From the NCBI GenBank assembly GCA_020697025.1, contig JAJFBO010000026.1, forward strand, positions 1 to 9,343: 9,343 nt of DNA. Direction: 5' to 3'. This DNA comes from Burkholderiales bacterium (GTDB taxonomy: Bacteria > Pseudomonadota > Gammaproteobacteria > Burkholderiales > UBA11063). Of this stretch, positions 1 through 6,347 are shown one piece after another. The translations under genes and the position numbers were made by a program. Under the pieces are notes generated by a model. The model searched no databases. It worked only from the letters and a program-made list of their open reading frames with translations, and had not been told where the DNA came from. The stretch's first letter is position 1; each line of letters starts with the position of its first letter.

Positions 1-1
1 G

Positions 2-814
2 CTAAGTGGTCCTGGTACAGATGGCTCTTTAGACGGCCAGTTTGTGAGTACGCTTAGTTTAACTGAAAGCCATATATTCGCAGGTACTGCTTCAGGATAC
101 GTTTGGGAACGTGATGGTAATGGAAATTGGACAAATCTAACTGGTTCTTCTACGGCTGGTACACTTGATGATAGTTGTATTGATTCGATAATCCATGTTA
201 GTGGCATTATGTATGCTGCAACCGATAGAGGAAACGTTTTTAAACGAATAAATGGGGCATGGGTTAAATTAGCAGGTTCCGGTTATCTGGATACTGTGGA
301 TTCAAGTGCTGTTGGAGCATTGGCAGCAGATAGCAGCGGTAATATTTACGCCAGTACATATTACGGTAATATATGGAAGTATTCTAATGGAATATGGACG
401 CATATTGCAGGTAATGGCTACTATGGAAGCCTGGACAATTCTCCACTTTGGGTAGTTGCCGTAAATAATGATATTGTACATGCGGGAAGTTTTGCCGGCA
501 AGATTTGGAGCTACAATACTGAATTAGCTGCCTGGGGACAACTATCTGGTAGCGGCGATGAAGGAACTTTAGACGGCGGGATAGCCTGGTCAATGGTTTT
601 CAACTCTAATGCCAATCCATATGTAGCAACTTCAAATGGCAACGTTTTTAAACATACAAGTGGCTGGAGCTTATTATATGGAAGTGGAAGTTCTGGAACT
701 CTTGATGATAGTACAGTTTGGAGCTTAACTTTTGACGCTGTATCTGGTTATGTGTATGCAGGTACGGATAATGGCGGGGTATTTATATTCGACGGTAACA
801 GTTGGACACAGATA
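2..814 (+). repeat. Six tandem 44-47 codon repeats inside the propeller-like gene
   Basis: Repeat units begin near nucleotides 2, 137, 269, 404, 542 and 674. At protein level the opening motifs are LSGPGTDGSLDG, LTGSSTAGTLDDS, LAGSGYLDTVDSS, IAGNGYYGSLDNS, LSGSGDEGTLDGG and LYGSGSSGTLDDS. At DNA level the units have diverged, with only short identical stretches such as the ctTGATGATAGT segments of units 2 and 6, so this is an old duplication rather than a recent slippage array. More units probably lie upstream of the window. Confidence 0.85.
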
Positions 815-817
815 TAA
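2..817 (+). CDS. Repeat protein, probable beta-propeller, 5'-truncated by window edge
   Basis: The reading frame is open from nucleotide 2, so the true start lies outside the window; the GTG at 44 is an internal valine, not a start. The visible 271 residues consist of six consecutive repeats of 44-47 residues, each opening with a L-x-G-S-G-x-x-G-T-L-D-D-S type motif, then a hydrophobic strand, a Y-A-x-T-x-x-G-x-V-F/W-K strand and a closing Trp (W-T-x or similar). This length and strand pattern fits one four-stranded beta-propeller blade per repeat, as in families that report position-wise 'YAGT..G' strands. The protein ends exactly at the end of the sixth visible repeat, so no C-terminal domain follows. 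Composition (Gly, Ser, Thr, Asn, Trp rich, almost no Cys) suits a secreted or surface protein, but the signal sequence, if any, is not visible. I do not recognise the exact family and assign no function. It is the only plus-strand gene and converges with selO. Confidence 0.85.
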   Translation, partial: LSGPGTDGSLDGQFVSTLSLTESHIFAGTASGYVWERDGNGNWTNLTGSSTAGTLDDSCIDSIIHVSGIMYAATDRGNVFKRINGAWVKLAGSGYLDTVDSSAVGALAADSSGNIYASTYYGNIWKYSNGIWTHIAGNGYYGSLDNSPLWVVAVNNDIVHAGSFAGKIWSYNTELAAWGQLSGSGDEGTLDGGIAWSMVFNSNANPYVATSNGNVFKHTSGWSLLYGSGSSGTLDDSTVWSLTFDAVSGYVYAGTDNGGVFIFDGNSWTQI

Positions 818-851
818 TTACCAGGTCAATACTCTAATTTAAAATTTTTAA

Positions 852-917
852 GTCCATCGGCTAAAAACTTTGATATACTAAATTATACAGGGATATAAAA
901 GGAATTTAGCGATGGAC
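852..917. repeat. Imperfect 13 bp inverted repeat between convergent genes
   Basis: The left arm GTCCATCGgCTAAA (852-865) is the reverse complement of the right arm TTTAGCGATGGAC (905-917) apart from one extra G at 860. The 39 nt between them is A+T-rich with no obvious structure. The element lies between the stop of the repeat-protein gene (817) and the stop of selO (942), where a bidirectional terminator is expected. It lacks a clean U-run after either arm; the minus-strand read-out continues into TTAAAAATTTT, which is only loosely terminator-like. It could be a weak shared terminator, a chromosomal intergenic repeat or the remnant of a small mobile element; the window has no second copy to decide. 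Confidence 0.5.
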
Positions 918-941
918 AACCATAGGGATTACCGCCATTTT

Positions 942-2378
942 TCAAGAAGAGCAGCTTACACTTATATGTACTGCGTCCTCTGGGGGATAAGCATAATAAT
1001 TAGAATGCCCAGCATGCATTTCAAACGGAGTGGAAAGAGCATTAAATAAACATTCAAATTCAGTATAATCGCCTTTTTGTGCAGCTATAATAGCGTTTTG
1101 CGCCATATAGTTTCTAAGTACAATGGCCGGATTGGCTTTTAACATTAATTTCTGCGAATCAATAAAATCTAAAACTTGTTGTTTTCGTCTGACCAAATAT
1201 TTATCCAGCCATAGATTTAATTCATCACGATTAATTACATAATCCAATATAAAACTTGTATTATCTTGCTCCATTTTACTTAAATTATACCAAAATATCG
1301 TCCAATCAGTATTTCCTCTCTCAAGGATATTTAATAATTCACCAAGTAATTCAAGATCATCAGATTTAAAATTACTAATACCTAGCTTATTGCCCATCTC
1401 TTGCATATAATATTGATTAAAATATATAGCAAAATTATCTAATGACTGTTGGAGCTCTTCTGCTGGGGTGAGTAAAGACAAGCTCTGGGCTAAACGTCCT
1501 AAATTCCACCACGCAATTTTCGGTTGGTTGGCAAACGAGTAACGCCCTTCATGATCAGAATGATTACAAATATGGTTAGGGTCATACTTATCTAAGAACC
1601 CAAATGGTCCATAATCTATGGTCAAGCCCAAAATTGACATATTATCAGTGTTCATAACACCATGGCAGAAGCCAACACTTTGCCATTTAGCCACCATTTT
1701 GGCCGTATTATTTACTATTTTATCCAGCAAAGCACTAAATTTATTAGCTGCATTATTACAATCTGGATAGTAATGATCAATTATAAATCCAGCTAATTGG
1801 TTTAACTCTTTAATTTGACTGCGACTGGCAAAAACTTCAAAATGCCCAAAACGAATGAAGCTTGGGGCTACGCGTAAAACAATAGCGCCTGTTTCAACTT
1901 CTTCACGGACTACATGAGTACTAGAACCAATAATGGCTAATGCCTGGGTAGTTGGAATACCCAAACTGTGCATGGCATGCGAACATAAATATTCCCGGAT
2001 ACTAGAGCGTAAAACGGCTCTGCCATCGGCAAACCTGGAATATGGAGTTTGACCGGCTCCTTTTAGCTGAAATTCCCATACCTGTTTATTTGTATCTTTA
2101 TGTTCAGCAATCAAAATCGCCCGGCCGTCACCTAGTTGCGGTACCCAAACCCCAAATTGATGTCCGGCATATAAACTGGCTAATGGTTTATATTTTTCAA
2201 CCGCCAGGGTTCCATTAACAATATTTAGCCATTGATCCTCGGAAATATCTCCTAAATTGAGTTGGTTGACAAGCGGGCTATTTATATGAATAAAATGTGG
2301 ATTTAATAATGGTTCTGGATTTACTAATTGATAAAATTCAGAGCCTAAATTTGCAAATTGTGGAGAAATATTAAACAT
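942..2378 (-). CDS. selO: Protein adenylyltransferase SelO (YdiU family)
   Basis: SelO is a pseudokinase-fold enzyme that transfers AMP from ATP to hydroxyl side chains of target proteins and is linked to oxidative-stress responses. The protein has 478 residues, the same length as E. coli SelO. Visible family blocks are GHQFG (72-76), QLGDGRAI (81-88), KGAGQTPYSRFADGRAVLR (106-124) with the nucleotide-binding Lys107 region, SIREY (126-130), HGVMNTDN (239-246) and DYGPFGF (255-261), the equivalents of the catalytic Asp/Asn and metal-binding Asp. Cys271 in ICNHSDH and Cys476 in the terminal SCSS match the Cys272-Cys476 pair reported to form a regulatory disulfide in E. coli SelO. The ATG at 2378 gives the expected N-terminus, but no strong Shine-Dalgarno precedes it. 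It follows yhhQ by 138 bp and may share its transcript or use its own promoter. The gene looks intact. Confidence 0.95.
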   Translation of the reverse strand: MFNISPQFANLGSEFYQLVNPEPLLNPHFIHINSPLVNQLNLGDISEDQWLNIVNGTLAVEKYKPLASLYAGHQFGVWVPQLGDGRAILIAEHKDTNKQVWEFQLKGAGQTPYSRFADGRAVLRSSIREYLCSHAMHSLGIPTTQALAIIGSSTHVVREEVETGAIVLRVAPSFIRFGHFEVFASRSQIKELNQLAGFIIDHYYPDCNNAANKFSALLDKIVNNTAKMVAKWQSVGFCHGVMNTDNMSILGLTIDYGPFGFLDKYDPNHICNHSDHEGRYSFANQPKIAWWNLGRLAQSLSLLTPAEELQQSLDNFAIYFNQYYMQEMGNKLGISNFKSDDLELLGELLNILERGNTDWTIFWYNLSKMEQDNTSFILDYVINRDELNLWLDKYLVRRKQQVLDFIDSQKLMLKANPAIVLRNYMAQNAIIAAQKGDYTEFECLFNALSTPFEMHAGHSNYYAYPPEDAVHISVSCSS

Positions 2379-2431
2379 AATTAAATAATCGCTTGTTAGA
2401 AAAATTTATTTGGTTAGCTTACAATATTCTT

Positions 2432-2440
2432 ATTCTAACA
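2432..2440 (-). promoter_or_regulatory. Possible extended -10 promoter for selO
   Basis: Read on the minus strand, 2440-2432 is TGTTAGAAT, which fits an extended -10 element (TGn followed by TAGAAT). It would start transcription about 45-50 nt before the selO ATG. No good -35 box lies upstream, which extended -10 promoters can tolerate. The region is very A+T-rich, so chance matches are likely. The same 8 bp, TGTTAGAA, occurs inverted at 2394-2401, making an 8 bp inverted repeat (2394-2401 with 2433-2440) in the presumed leader. Confidence 0.25.
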
Positions 2441-2516
2441 TAACAATTTTAAGTATTATCCTAAAAATTTCATTTAATAATTATTTGCTAATTTATATTT
2501 AATTTTACTGGTGTAG

Positions 2517-3248
2517 TTATTTATTTATTAAAAAGTGATTATTTGAATTATTATAGTTTGCCTCTAAACTAAAAAGGTTAAATTTGGTACCGCTATCATA
2601 TATATCAAGCTTTTCATGTTTTTTCAGGAATTTGGCCAAATGTATCGAAACCGGCAGGCCGATTATTTCAATAGCAACTTTAATCAGCCACATTGTTACA
2701 TTAAACCGCATCAGGTTAGAATTCGACATAGTACCAGCAAAGGCTAATGAACCAAAAATAAAGCTATCAAAAAATGAAGCAATAAATGTGGATAAAACAA
2801 ATCGTACTGATATATATTTACCATTAGTTTTTAGTTTTAGTTTAGCCATTAAATACGAGTTTAATGGCTCTGCACAGAAATAAGAAAGCGTAGAAGCTAA
2901 AATAATTCTAATATTAAATCCAAGCAGATTATCAAAATTATTATTTATTACTATTGCGTAGGAGGGGCTGGGTAAATGAACTATTATTTGACCATAAATG
3001 ATAAAAACCAGATTAAATAAAAATCCGGTCCAGATAGCCTGCCTGGCAAATTTATAGCCATAAACTTCTGTGATTAAATCAGAACATAAAAACGTTAGCG
3101 GAAAAATTAAAGTCCCGGCATCAGTTTCCAGACCAAATATTCTAATTAACCGGATATCAAACCAATTAGCCAGCAAAATTATACTTATATAAGTGACAAT
3201 TAAAAACCACAAGGCTTTTGGTTGCTGGCTGTAAGTTGGTTTATTCAT
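2517..3248 (-). CDS. yhhQ: YhhQ/VUT-family queuosine-precursor transporter
   Basis: This is an inner-membrane protein of the VUT (DUF165) family, whose E. coli member YhhQ imports 7-cyano-7-deazaguanine and 7-aminomethyl-7-deazaguanine, precursors of the tRNA-modifying base queuosine. It has 243 residues with about six hydrophobic segments (near 12-29, 44-60, 71-90, 110-130, 148-172, 184-207). The family signature is the block AGTLIFPLTFLCSDLITEVY around 44-63, continuing as GYKFARQ, and there is an FFDSFIFGSLAF helix (159-170). The C-terminus carries a polar, Asn-rich tail of about 30 residues beyond the last helix, making the protein slightly longer than E. coli YhhQ (221). The ATG lies only 3 nt after the TAA of the upstream GH16 gene (sequence TAATAAATG) without a clear Shine-Dalgarno, so translation is probably coupled. 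No other queuosine gene and no obvious preQ1 riboswitch is visible. Which exact precursor (preQ0, preQ1 or queuine) it carries cannot be told. Confidence 0.88.
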   Translation of the reverse strand: MNKPTYSQQPKALWFLIVTYISIILLANWFDIRLIRIFGLETDAGTLIFPLTFLCSDLITEVYGYKFARQAIWTGFLFNLVFIIYGQIIVHLPSPSYAIVINNNFDNLLGFNIRIILASTLSYFCAEPLNSYLMAKLKLKTNGKYISVRFVLSTFIASFFDSFIFGSLAFAGTMSNSNLMRFNVTMWLIKVAIEIIGLPVSIHLAKFLKKHEKLDIYDSGTKFNLFSLEANYNNSNNHFLINK

Positions 3249-3251
3249 TTA

Positions 3252-4169
3252 TTAATTTACTATATATGCGTTTAAATTTTTAACATTCATCGTATAAGCC
3301 CCAGCTACATGATTGTCATCTGTATCAAATACGATATTATGGGTATAAAAACCATTTATAATATCTATATAATCTTGTATATCTTCGCCAGAGGCATTGT
3401 CATTATTAAATGAAGTCATCTGATTACCGTCAAGATATGTCCTGATTTCAATATGCATTGTATCCGAGTTTATTAGAACTTCTAAACCATAGGTATGCCA
3501 ATTGTCAAAATCTGTTAGTCCAGAAAAATTATATTGTTGCGACGGACCTTGGTTTGCACCACCGCTACCATGTAAATTTGTCCAGGTTTCTAAGCGTGTA
3601 AATTTAGAATTTACATTTCCTTCGGCAATATCGATTTCACCCCCGTGCGGCCAGTTTGAGTCAATATCTGTCCAAAACGCCGGCCATATTCCGTTTGGAT
3701 TCATATTTGGCTTTGGTAATAATATATCAGCTTCCAGATAAATATGGGTTTGCTTAACTACTCTTGGGTCAAACTTACTAAATACCCCAGATATTATCAC
3801 ATAACACGTATTTTTGTTACCATAATCAGTTAAGGTTATTACTTTTTTACCGCTTGAATCCGGTGCAATTGTGGCACTTTGGTTACAGGTGGCCTGATAG
3901 TGCTGCCCTCTTAGGTTAATAATATTTTGTGGAGCTGTATCCAGACTCCAGTATTGAGTACAAGAATGGTTAGTACACGGTGTTGCAGATGAGGCCAAGC
4001 CAACTGAAGTCGGTATAGAGTCGTTTGTAAAATTATTTATCGGATTAGTTCTGTTATTTACAGAGTTTGATTGTAGATTGGAGCTATTACTGCCATCTCC
4101 AACGCAGCCATTTAACATAACAGCGCATAAAGTAAGAAAAGTGTAAACTACTATTTTAGATTGTTTCAT
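3252..4169 (-). CDS. GH16-family glycoside hydrolase lipoprotein
   Basis: This is a predicted cell-envelope lipoprotein of glycoside hydrolase family 16, whose members cleave beta-linked glucans or galactans with retention of configuration. From the chosen ATG it has 305 residues: signal peptide 1-21, lipobox LNGC with lipid Cys22, a Ser/Asn-rich linker (about 25-60), an N-terminal part with four cysteines (65, 70, 95, 122) that may form disulfides, then the jelly-roll domain. The catalytic block is GGEIDIAEG: Glu178 would be nucleophile, Asp180 the helper and Glu183 the acid/base, in the ExDxxE spacing of the beta-bulge branch (laminarinase- or carrageenase-like, not lichenase). WPAFW (162-166) and WHTYGLEV (224-231) are further family blocks. 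The residue after Cys22 is Val, not Asp, favouring the outer membrane. A GTG 33 nt upstream would lengthen the protein, but the ATG at 4169 has the better ribosome site. Substrate is unknown. It is probably the first gene of a GH16-yhhQ-selO unit. Confidence 0.88.
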   Translation of the reverse strand: MKQSKIVVYTFLTLCAVMLNGCVGDGSNSSNLQSNSVNNRTNPINNFTNDSIPTSVGLASSATPCTNHSCTQYWSLDTAPQNIINLRGQHYQATCNQSATIAPDSSGKKVITLTDYGNKNTCYVIISGVFSKFDPRVVKQTHIYLEADILLPKPNMNPNGIWPAFWTDIDSNWPHGGEIDIAEGNVNSKFTRLETWTNLHGSGGANQGPSQQYNFSGLTDFDNWHTYGLEVLINSDTMHIEIRTYLDGNQMTSFNNDNASGEDIQDYIDIINGFYTHNIVFDTDDNHVAGAYTMNVKNLNAYIVN

Positions 4170-4765
4170 AAATAACCTTTGGGTAAAAATATAATTTTTC
4201 ACTCTTATAAAAGTTTAACTTTATAAACAGCAGTTAATAAAAATAGATTATGTTTAGAAAAGAATAATTTTTAATATTTTTTTGTTAAGTATGGAATAAC
4301 CAGTATTTCACAAAAAAAGACTATGCTCTTCAATATAATAGTTATGTTAATTCTATTGTTAATATACTTTTATAATTAACTGCTTTTTCTTAAGTTAAAT
4401 AAATTTAACCTGATAAAAGAGTGATCTTGATAAAAATTAATTAAATGATTTAAAAACTGATGAATTAAGCTTGTTATGCTGGAGTTTAATGTTGACTAAG
4501 TATAAATATAACTTCATAAAAATTGTATTACTATACTTGTTGACATCATGCATATAAGCTAAAAAGACATTTCTGTGTAAGATAAAGATATATAAAAATG
4601 ACCTAATTAAGTGATATTTATTTAACTTTAATGTACAAATCTTATTCAACAGAATTTTTAACATTAATTCAAGTGCGCATTATAACATGAATATTATCAA
4701 ATGCAATTATGTGGTTTATTAGAATCAGACCCAAGTATTTGTTTACATTACCTATATTTGGTACT
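4170..4765. other. Long A+T-rich intergenic region without a convincing gene
   Basis: This stretch lies between the tandem minus-strand genes xth and GH16. The longest minus-strand frame (4437-4664, 75 codons) is a low-complexity Lys/Leu/Asn/Ile string without a Shine-Dalgarno and is judged spurious. A TATAAT occurs on the minus strand at 4684-4679, with TTGCAT 16 nt upstream as a poor -35; it could drive a long leader for the GH16 gene but is weak evidence in such A+T-rich DNA. A 7 bp-arm palindrome, GTTAAAT-AA-ATTTAAC (4394-4409), could be a repressor site or chance. No intrinsic terminator for xth was recognised. Confidence 0.6.
4176..4180 (-). promoter_or_regulatory. Ribosome binding site fixing the GH16 start
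   Basis: The minus strand reads AAAGG here, 6 nt before the ATG at 4169. The upstream in-frame GTG at 4202 has only a weak AAGA in front of it, and starting there would put 11 polar residues before the basic n-region of the signal peptide. Both points favour the ATG. Confidence 0.65.
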
Positions 4766-5530
4766 CTATTTGGTATGTAATATCACAGGAGTATGGTCGG
4801 ATGGACGCTCATTTTTACGTGGATTAACATCGATAGTACAACTAAAAGTTTCTTTTTTTAATCCATCGCTAATTAAAATATGGTCAATTCGTAGACCTAG
4901 TTTTCGTCTAAAGGCAAAATTGCGATAATCCCACCAGGTATAATGCTTATCTTCCTGGTTAAATATCCGAAAACTATCATGTAGCCCCAATTCGAGAAGC
5001 TTTTTCCACTTTTCCCGTTCTGGAATAGAACATAAAACTTTTCCCTGCCAGGCTTCCGGGTCGTATACATCGATATCCTGTGGGGCTATATTGAAATCGC
5101 CTAGTATAGCAAGTTTATTATATGCCAGAAGATTAGCTTTTATATAGTTATGTAAATGCTCCAGCCAAAGTAGTTTATACTTATATTTTTCACTATCTAT
5201 AGATTCACCATTTACTACATAAACACAAATTAATCTTACACCACCAACTGTTGCACTAATTACCCGCTTTTGTATATCGGGATAGTTTGGGATATCATAT
5301 ACAATATCTTCAATAGTATGTCTGGATATAATTGCCACTCCATTGTAAGTTTTTTGTCCATTAAAAGCGCAGTTATAACCAATTTCTTTAAATGCCTCAA
5401 TCGGAAAAAAAGGATTATCCAGCTTTAGTTCCTGTAAGGTGAGGGTATCACAGTTACTAGATTGCAACCAGTCTAATACTTGGGGGAGGCGCACTTTTAA
5501 TGAATTAACATTCCAGGTGGCTATTTGCAT
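4766..5530 (-). CDS. xth: Exodeoxyribonuclease III / AP endonuclease
   Basis: This is the cytoplasmic Mg-dependent AP endonuclease and 3'-5' exonuclease of base excision repair (EEP fold). The 254 residues are complete and near the length of the short neisserial-type ExoIII (E. coli XthA has 268). Catalytic residues can be placed by motif: Asn7 (ATWNVNS), Glu34 for metal (LQELKLD), Tyr104 (VYVVNG), Asp145 and Asn147 (GDFNIAP), Asp216-His217 region (LRIDHIL) and the terminal catalytic Asp245-His246 (RPSDHTPV). The substrate-recognition block TWWDYR (198-203) is also present. The ATG at 5530 gives the standard MQIATWNVNS start; the ribosome site is weak (ATGGA about 8 nt upstream). Only 22 nt separate the ATG from the large hairpin between DUF378 and this gene, so its promoter either overlaps the hairpin or expression depends on read-through. 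Confidence 0.95.
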   Translation of the reverse strand: MQIATWNVNSLKVRLPQVLDWLQSSNCDTLTLQELKLDNPFFPIEAFKEIGYNCAFNGQKTYNGVAIISRHTIEDIVYDIPNYPDIQKRVISATVGGVRLICVYVVNGESIDSEKYKYKLLWLEHLHNYIKANLLAYNKLAILGDFNIAPQDIDVYDPEAWQGKVLCSIPEREKWKKLLELGLHDSFRIFNQEDKHYTWWDYRNFAFRRKLGLRIDHILISDGLKKETFSCTIDVNPRKNERPSDHTPVILHTK

Positions 5531-5552
5531 TTTGTCTATTCCATTTTAACCT

Positions 5553-5643
5553 AAATTTATATAAAAAAAGTAAGAGGTATAGCCACAAATGCCCGATAAA
5601 CAGGATTTGTGATATAACTTGACTCTTACTTCTTTATAAATTT
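5553..5643 (-). terminator. 91 nt compound hairpin with U-run, probable DUF378 terminator
   Basis: The outer arms are 5553-5576 and 5623-5643: AAGTAAGAG (5568-5576) pairs perfectly with CTCTTACTT (5623-5631), and the pairing extends outward to AAATTTATA/TATAAATTT with one mismatch and a 3 nt insertion. Inside lies a second perfect pair, CACAAAT (5584-5590) with ATTTGTG (5605-5611), flanked by TATA/TATA and CC/GG. On the minus strand the structure begins 6 nt after the DUF378 stop codon, and its distal arm runs into seven U (5569-5563). The one outer mismatch (5567/5632) is a G-U pair only in minus-strand RNA, which supports a minus-strand terminator. Its length and two-level symmetry are unusual; a palindromic miniature transposon used as terminator, or an attenuator for xth, are alternatives. 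Confidence 0.65.
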
Positions 5644-5649
5644 AATAAA

Positions 5650-5862
5650 TTAAATTCTATTTCTTGAGATACCATCTAAAATTACTTTAATTGAAGCTAA
5701 TAATCCAACGCCAGATAAGCCAACTAAAATATATACTATTTTAGTTATTGACGTTTGGCCAAATATAGCTTCTACCAGATTAAAGTTAAATCCGCCAACT
5801 AAACCCCAGTTAATCGCACCTACAGCGGATAAAATAACAAATAATACTATTACAAATTTCAT
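5650..5862 (-). CDS. DUF378 family small membrane protein
   Basis: This is a 70-residue inner-membrane protein of the DUF378 family, whose function is unknown. The family hallmark AINWGLVGGFNFNLVEAIFG (16-35) follows a first hydrophobic helix (about 3-18), and a second helix (about 40-62, IVYILVGLSGVGLLA) ends in the short basic tail of the protein, SRNRI. Length and layout are typical of the family. The start is well supported: the minus strand reads AAGGGGATCTATATG, a strong Shine-Dalgarno 6-7 nt from the ATG. It is probably its own transcription unit, with a TATAAT box upstream and the compound hairpin directly downstream. Confidence 0.88.
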   Translation of the reverse strand: MKFVIVLFVILSAVGAINWGLVGGFNFNLVEAIFGQTSITKIVYILVGLSGVGLLASIKVILDGISRNRI

Positions 5863-5891
5863 ATAGATCCCCTTAATAATAAATTAATAAC

Positions 5892-5912
5892 AAATAAGTT
5901 TAATACTTATTT
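5892..5912. promoter_or_regulatory. 8 bp inverted repeat in the DUF378 leader
   Basis: AAATAAGT (5892-5899) and ACTTATTT (5905-5912) are perfect reverse complements with a 5 nt spacer. The repeat lies between the candidate -10 box (5930-5925, minus) and the ribosome site of DUF378, so it could be an operator just downstream of the start of transcription or a leader hairpin. It is entirely A+T except for one G-C pair per arm, so its stability is low. Confidence 0.35.
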
Positions 5913-5924
5913 AACTAGCTTTGC

Positions 5925-5930
5925 ATTATA
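5925..5930 (-). promoter_or_regulatory. Candidate -10 box (TATAAT) for DUF378
   Basis: The minus strand reads a perfect TATAAT at 5930-5925, 62 nt before the DUF378 ATG. The hexamer 17 nt upstream (TCACAA) is a poor -35. Position and quality make it the best promoter candidate for this gene. Confidence 0.4.
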
Positions 5931-6204
5931 TCTAATTAAACTATATTTGTGATATTAAAAACCTGTTTTAAAAACAAAGCTTTTAAATACCAAAATAAGT
6001 AAAAGAATATACGGCGAAGCAATTATACATTAAATATGATAAACGTTACAACATTAAATTATTATTATTTTATTTGTTGCCTATAAAGTGATGTAAAACT
6101 TCAATCATAAATAAATATCTCCGATTTAATATATGACATTCTTGGCCAATTCAAAGTCGATTTATTTAGTAGATGTAAACCTGATACATTCGCTTATTCG
6201 TGAA

Positions 6205-6234
6205 TTGATAGTAACTGGCTGATATTTTTATAAT
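6205..6234 (+). promoter_or_regulatory. Sigma70-like promoter on the plus strand, no gene behind it
   Basis: TTGATA (6205-6210, five of six to consensus) is followed after 18 nt by a perfect TATAAT (6229-6234). Transcription would begin near 6241 and run toward, and antisense into, the SPL-like gene. No plus-strand coding region follows. The hexamers are good, but such pairs arise by chance in A+T-rich DNA. Confidence 0.3.
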
Positions 6235-6347
6235 TGGGTGGGGTTATTTAGTAACTTCTGCCTATCTTAAAATTATGATATCTTAATCTTGTTAGAATAA
6301 ATAGTTGGAATTTTTTTTAATGTATAATTTATGGAGTTAATCATACC

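Larger units (their letters stand above)
5863..6347. other. A+T-rich intergenic region between DUF378 and the SPL-like gene
   Basis: No gene is supported in these 485 bp. Near its left end are the DUF378 promoter elements and inverted repeat listed separately. Near its right end the plus strand carries a good sigma70-like pair (6205-6234) and, further on, an eight-T run (6311-6318) without a convincing hairpin before it. A 29-codon plus-strand frame (6133-6222) has no ribosome site. No clear terminator for the SPL-like gene was found. Confidence 0.55.

Noticed and set aside
384..593. Minus-strand frame inside the repeat protein gene
   Set aside because: Antisense shadow of the strongly patterned repeat coding frame.
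2584..2883. 99-codon plus-strand frame inside yhhQ
   Set aside because: Antisense to conserved YhhQ sequence; no independent support.
4394..4409. GTTAAAT-AA-ATTTAAC palindrome as an operator
   Set aside because: Short, nearly pure A+T and over 220 bp from the GH16 start; chance is a sufficient explanation.
4540..4545. Perfect TTGACA on the plus strand as a -35 box
   Set aside because: No -10-like hexamer at 16-18 nt (AAAGAC at 17 nt) and no plus-strand gene downstream.
4437..4664. 75-codon minus-strand reading frame in the xth-GH16 gap
   Set aside because: Low-complexity Lys/Leu/Asn/Ile composition, no Shine-Dalgarno, no recognisable domain; expected by chance in A+T-rich DNA.
4860..4874. 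Second copy of the 852-917 repeat arm (ATCCATCGCTAA) inside xth
   Set aside because: It encodes the conserved ISDGLKK region of ExoIII and lacks a partner arm; coincidental match.
4701..4928. Plus-strand frame overlapping the 3' end of xth
   Set aside because: Lies antisense to a clear ExoIII C-terminus; no ribosome site or domain.
5553..5643. Correia-type (neisserial) miniature element
   Set aside because: The size and palindromic form are similar, but the terminal sequence does not match the Correia ends I know; kept as hairpin/terminator.
6133..6222. 29-codon plus-strand frame with reasonable amino-acid composition
   Set aside because: No Shine-Dalgarno, no promoter directly upstream and too short to judge; listed only as seen.
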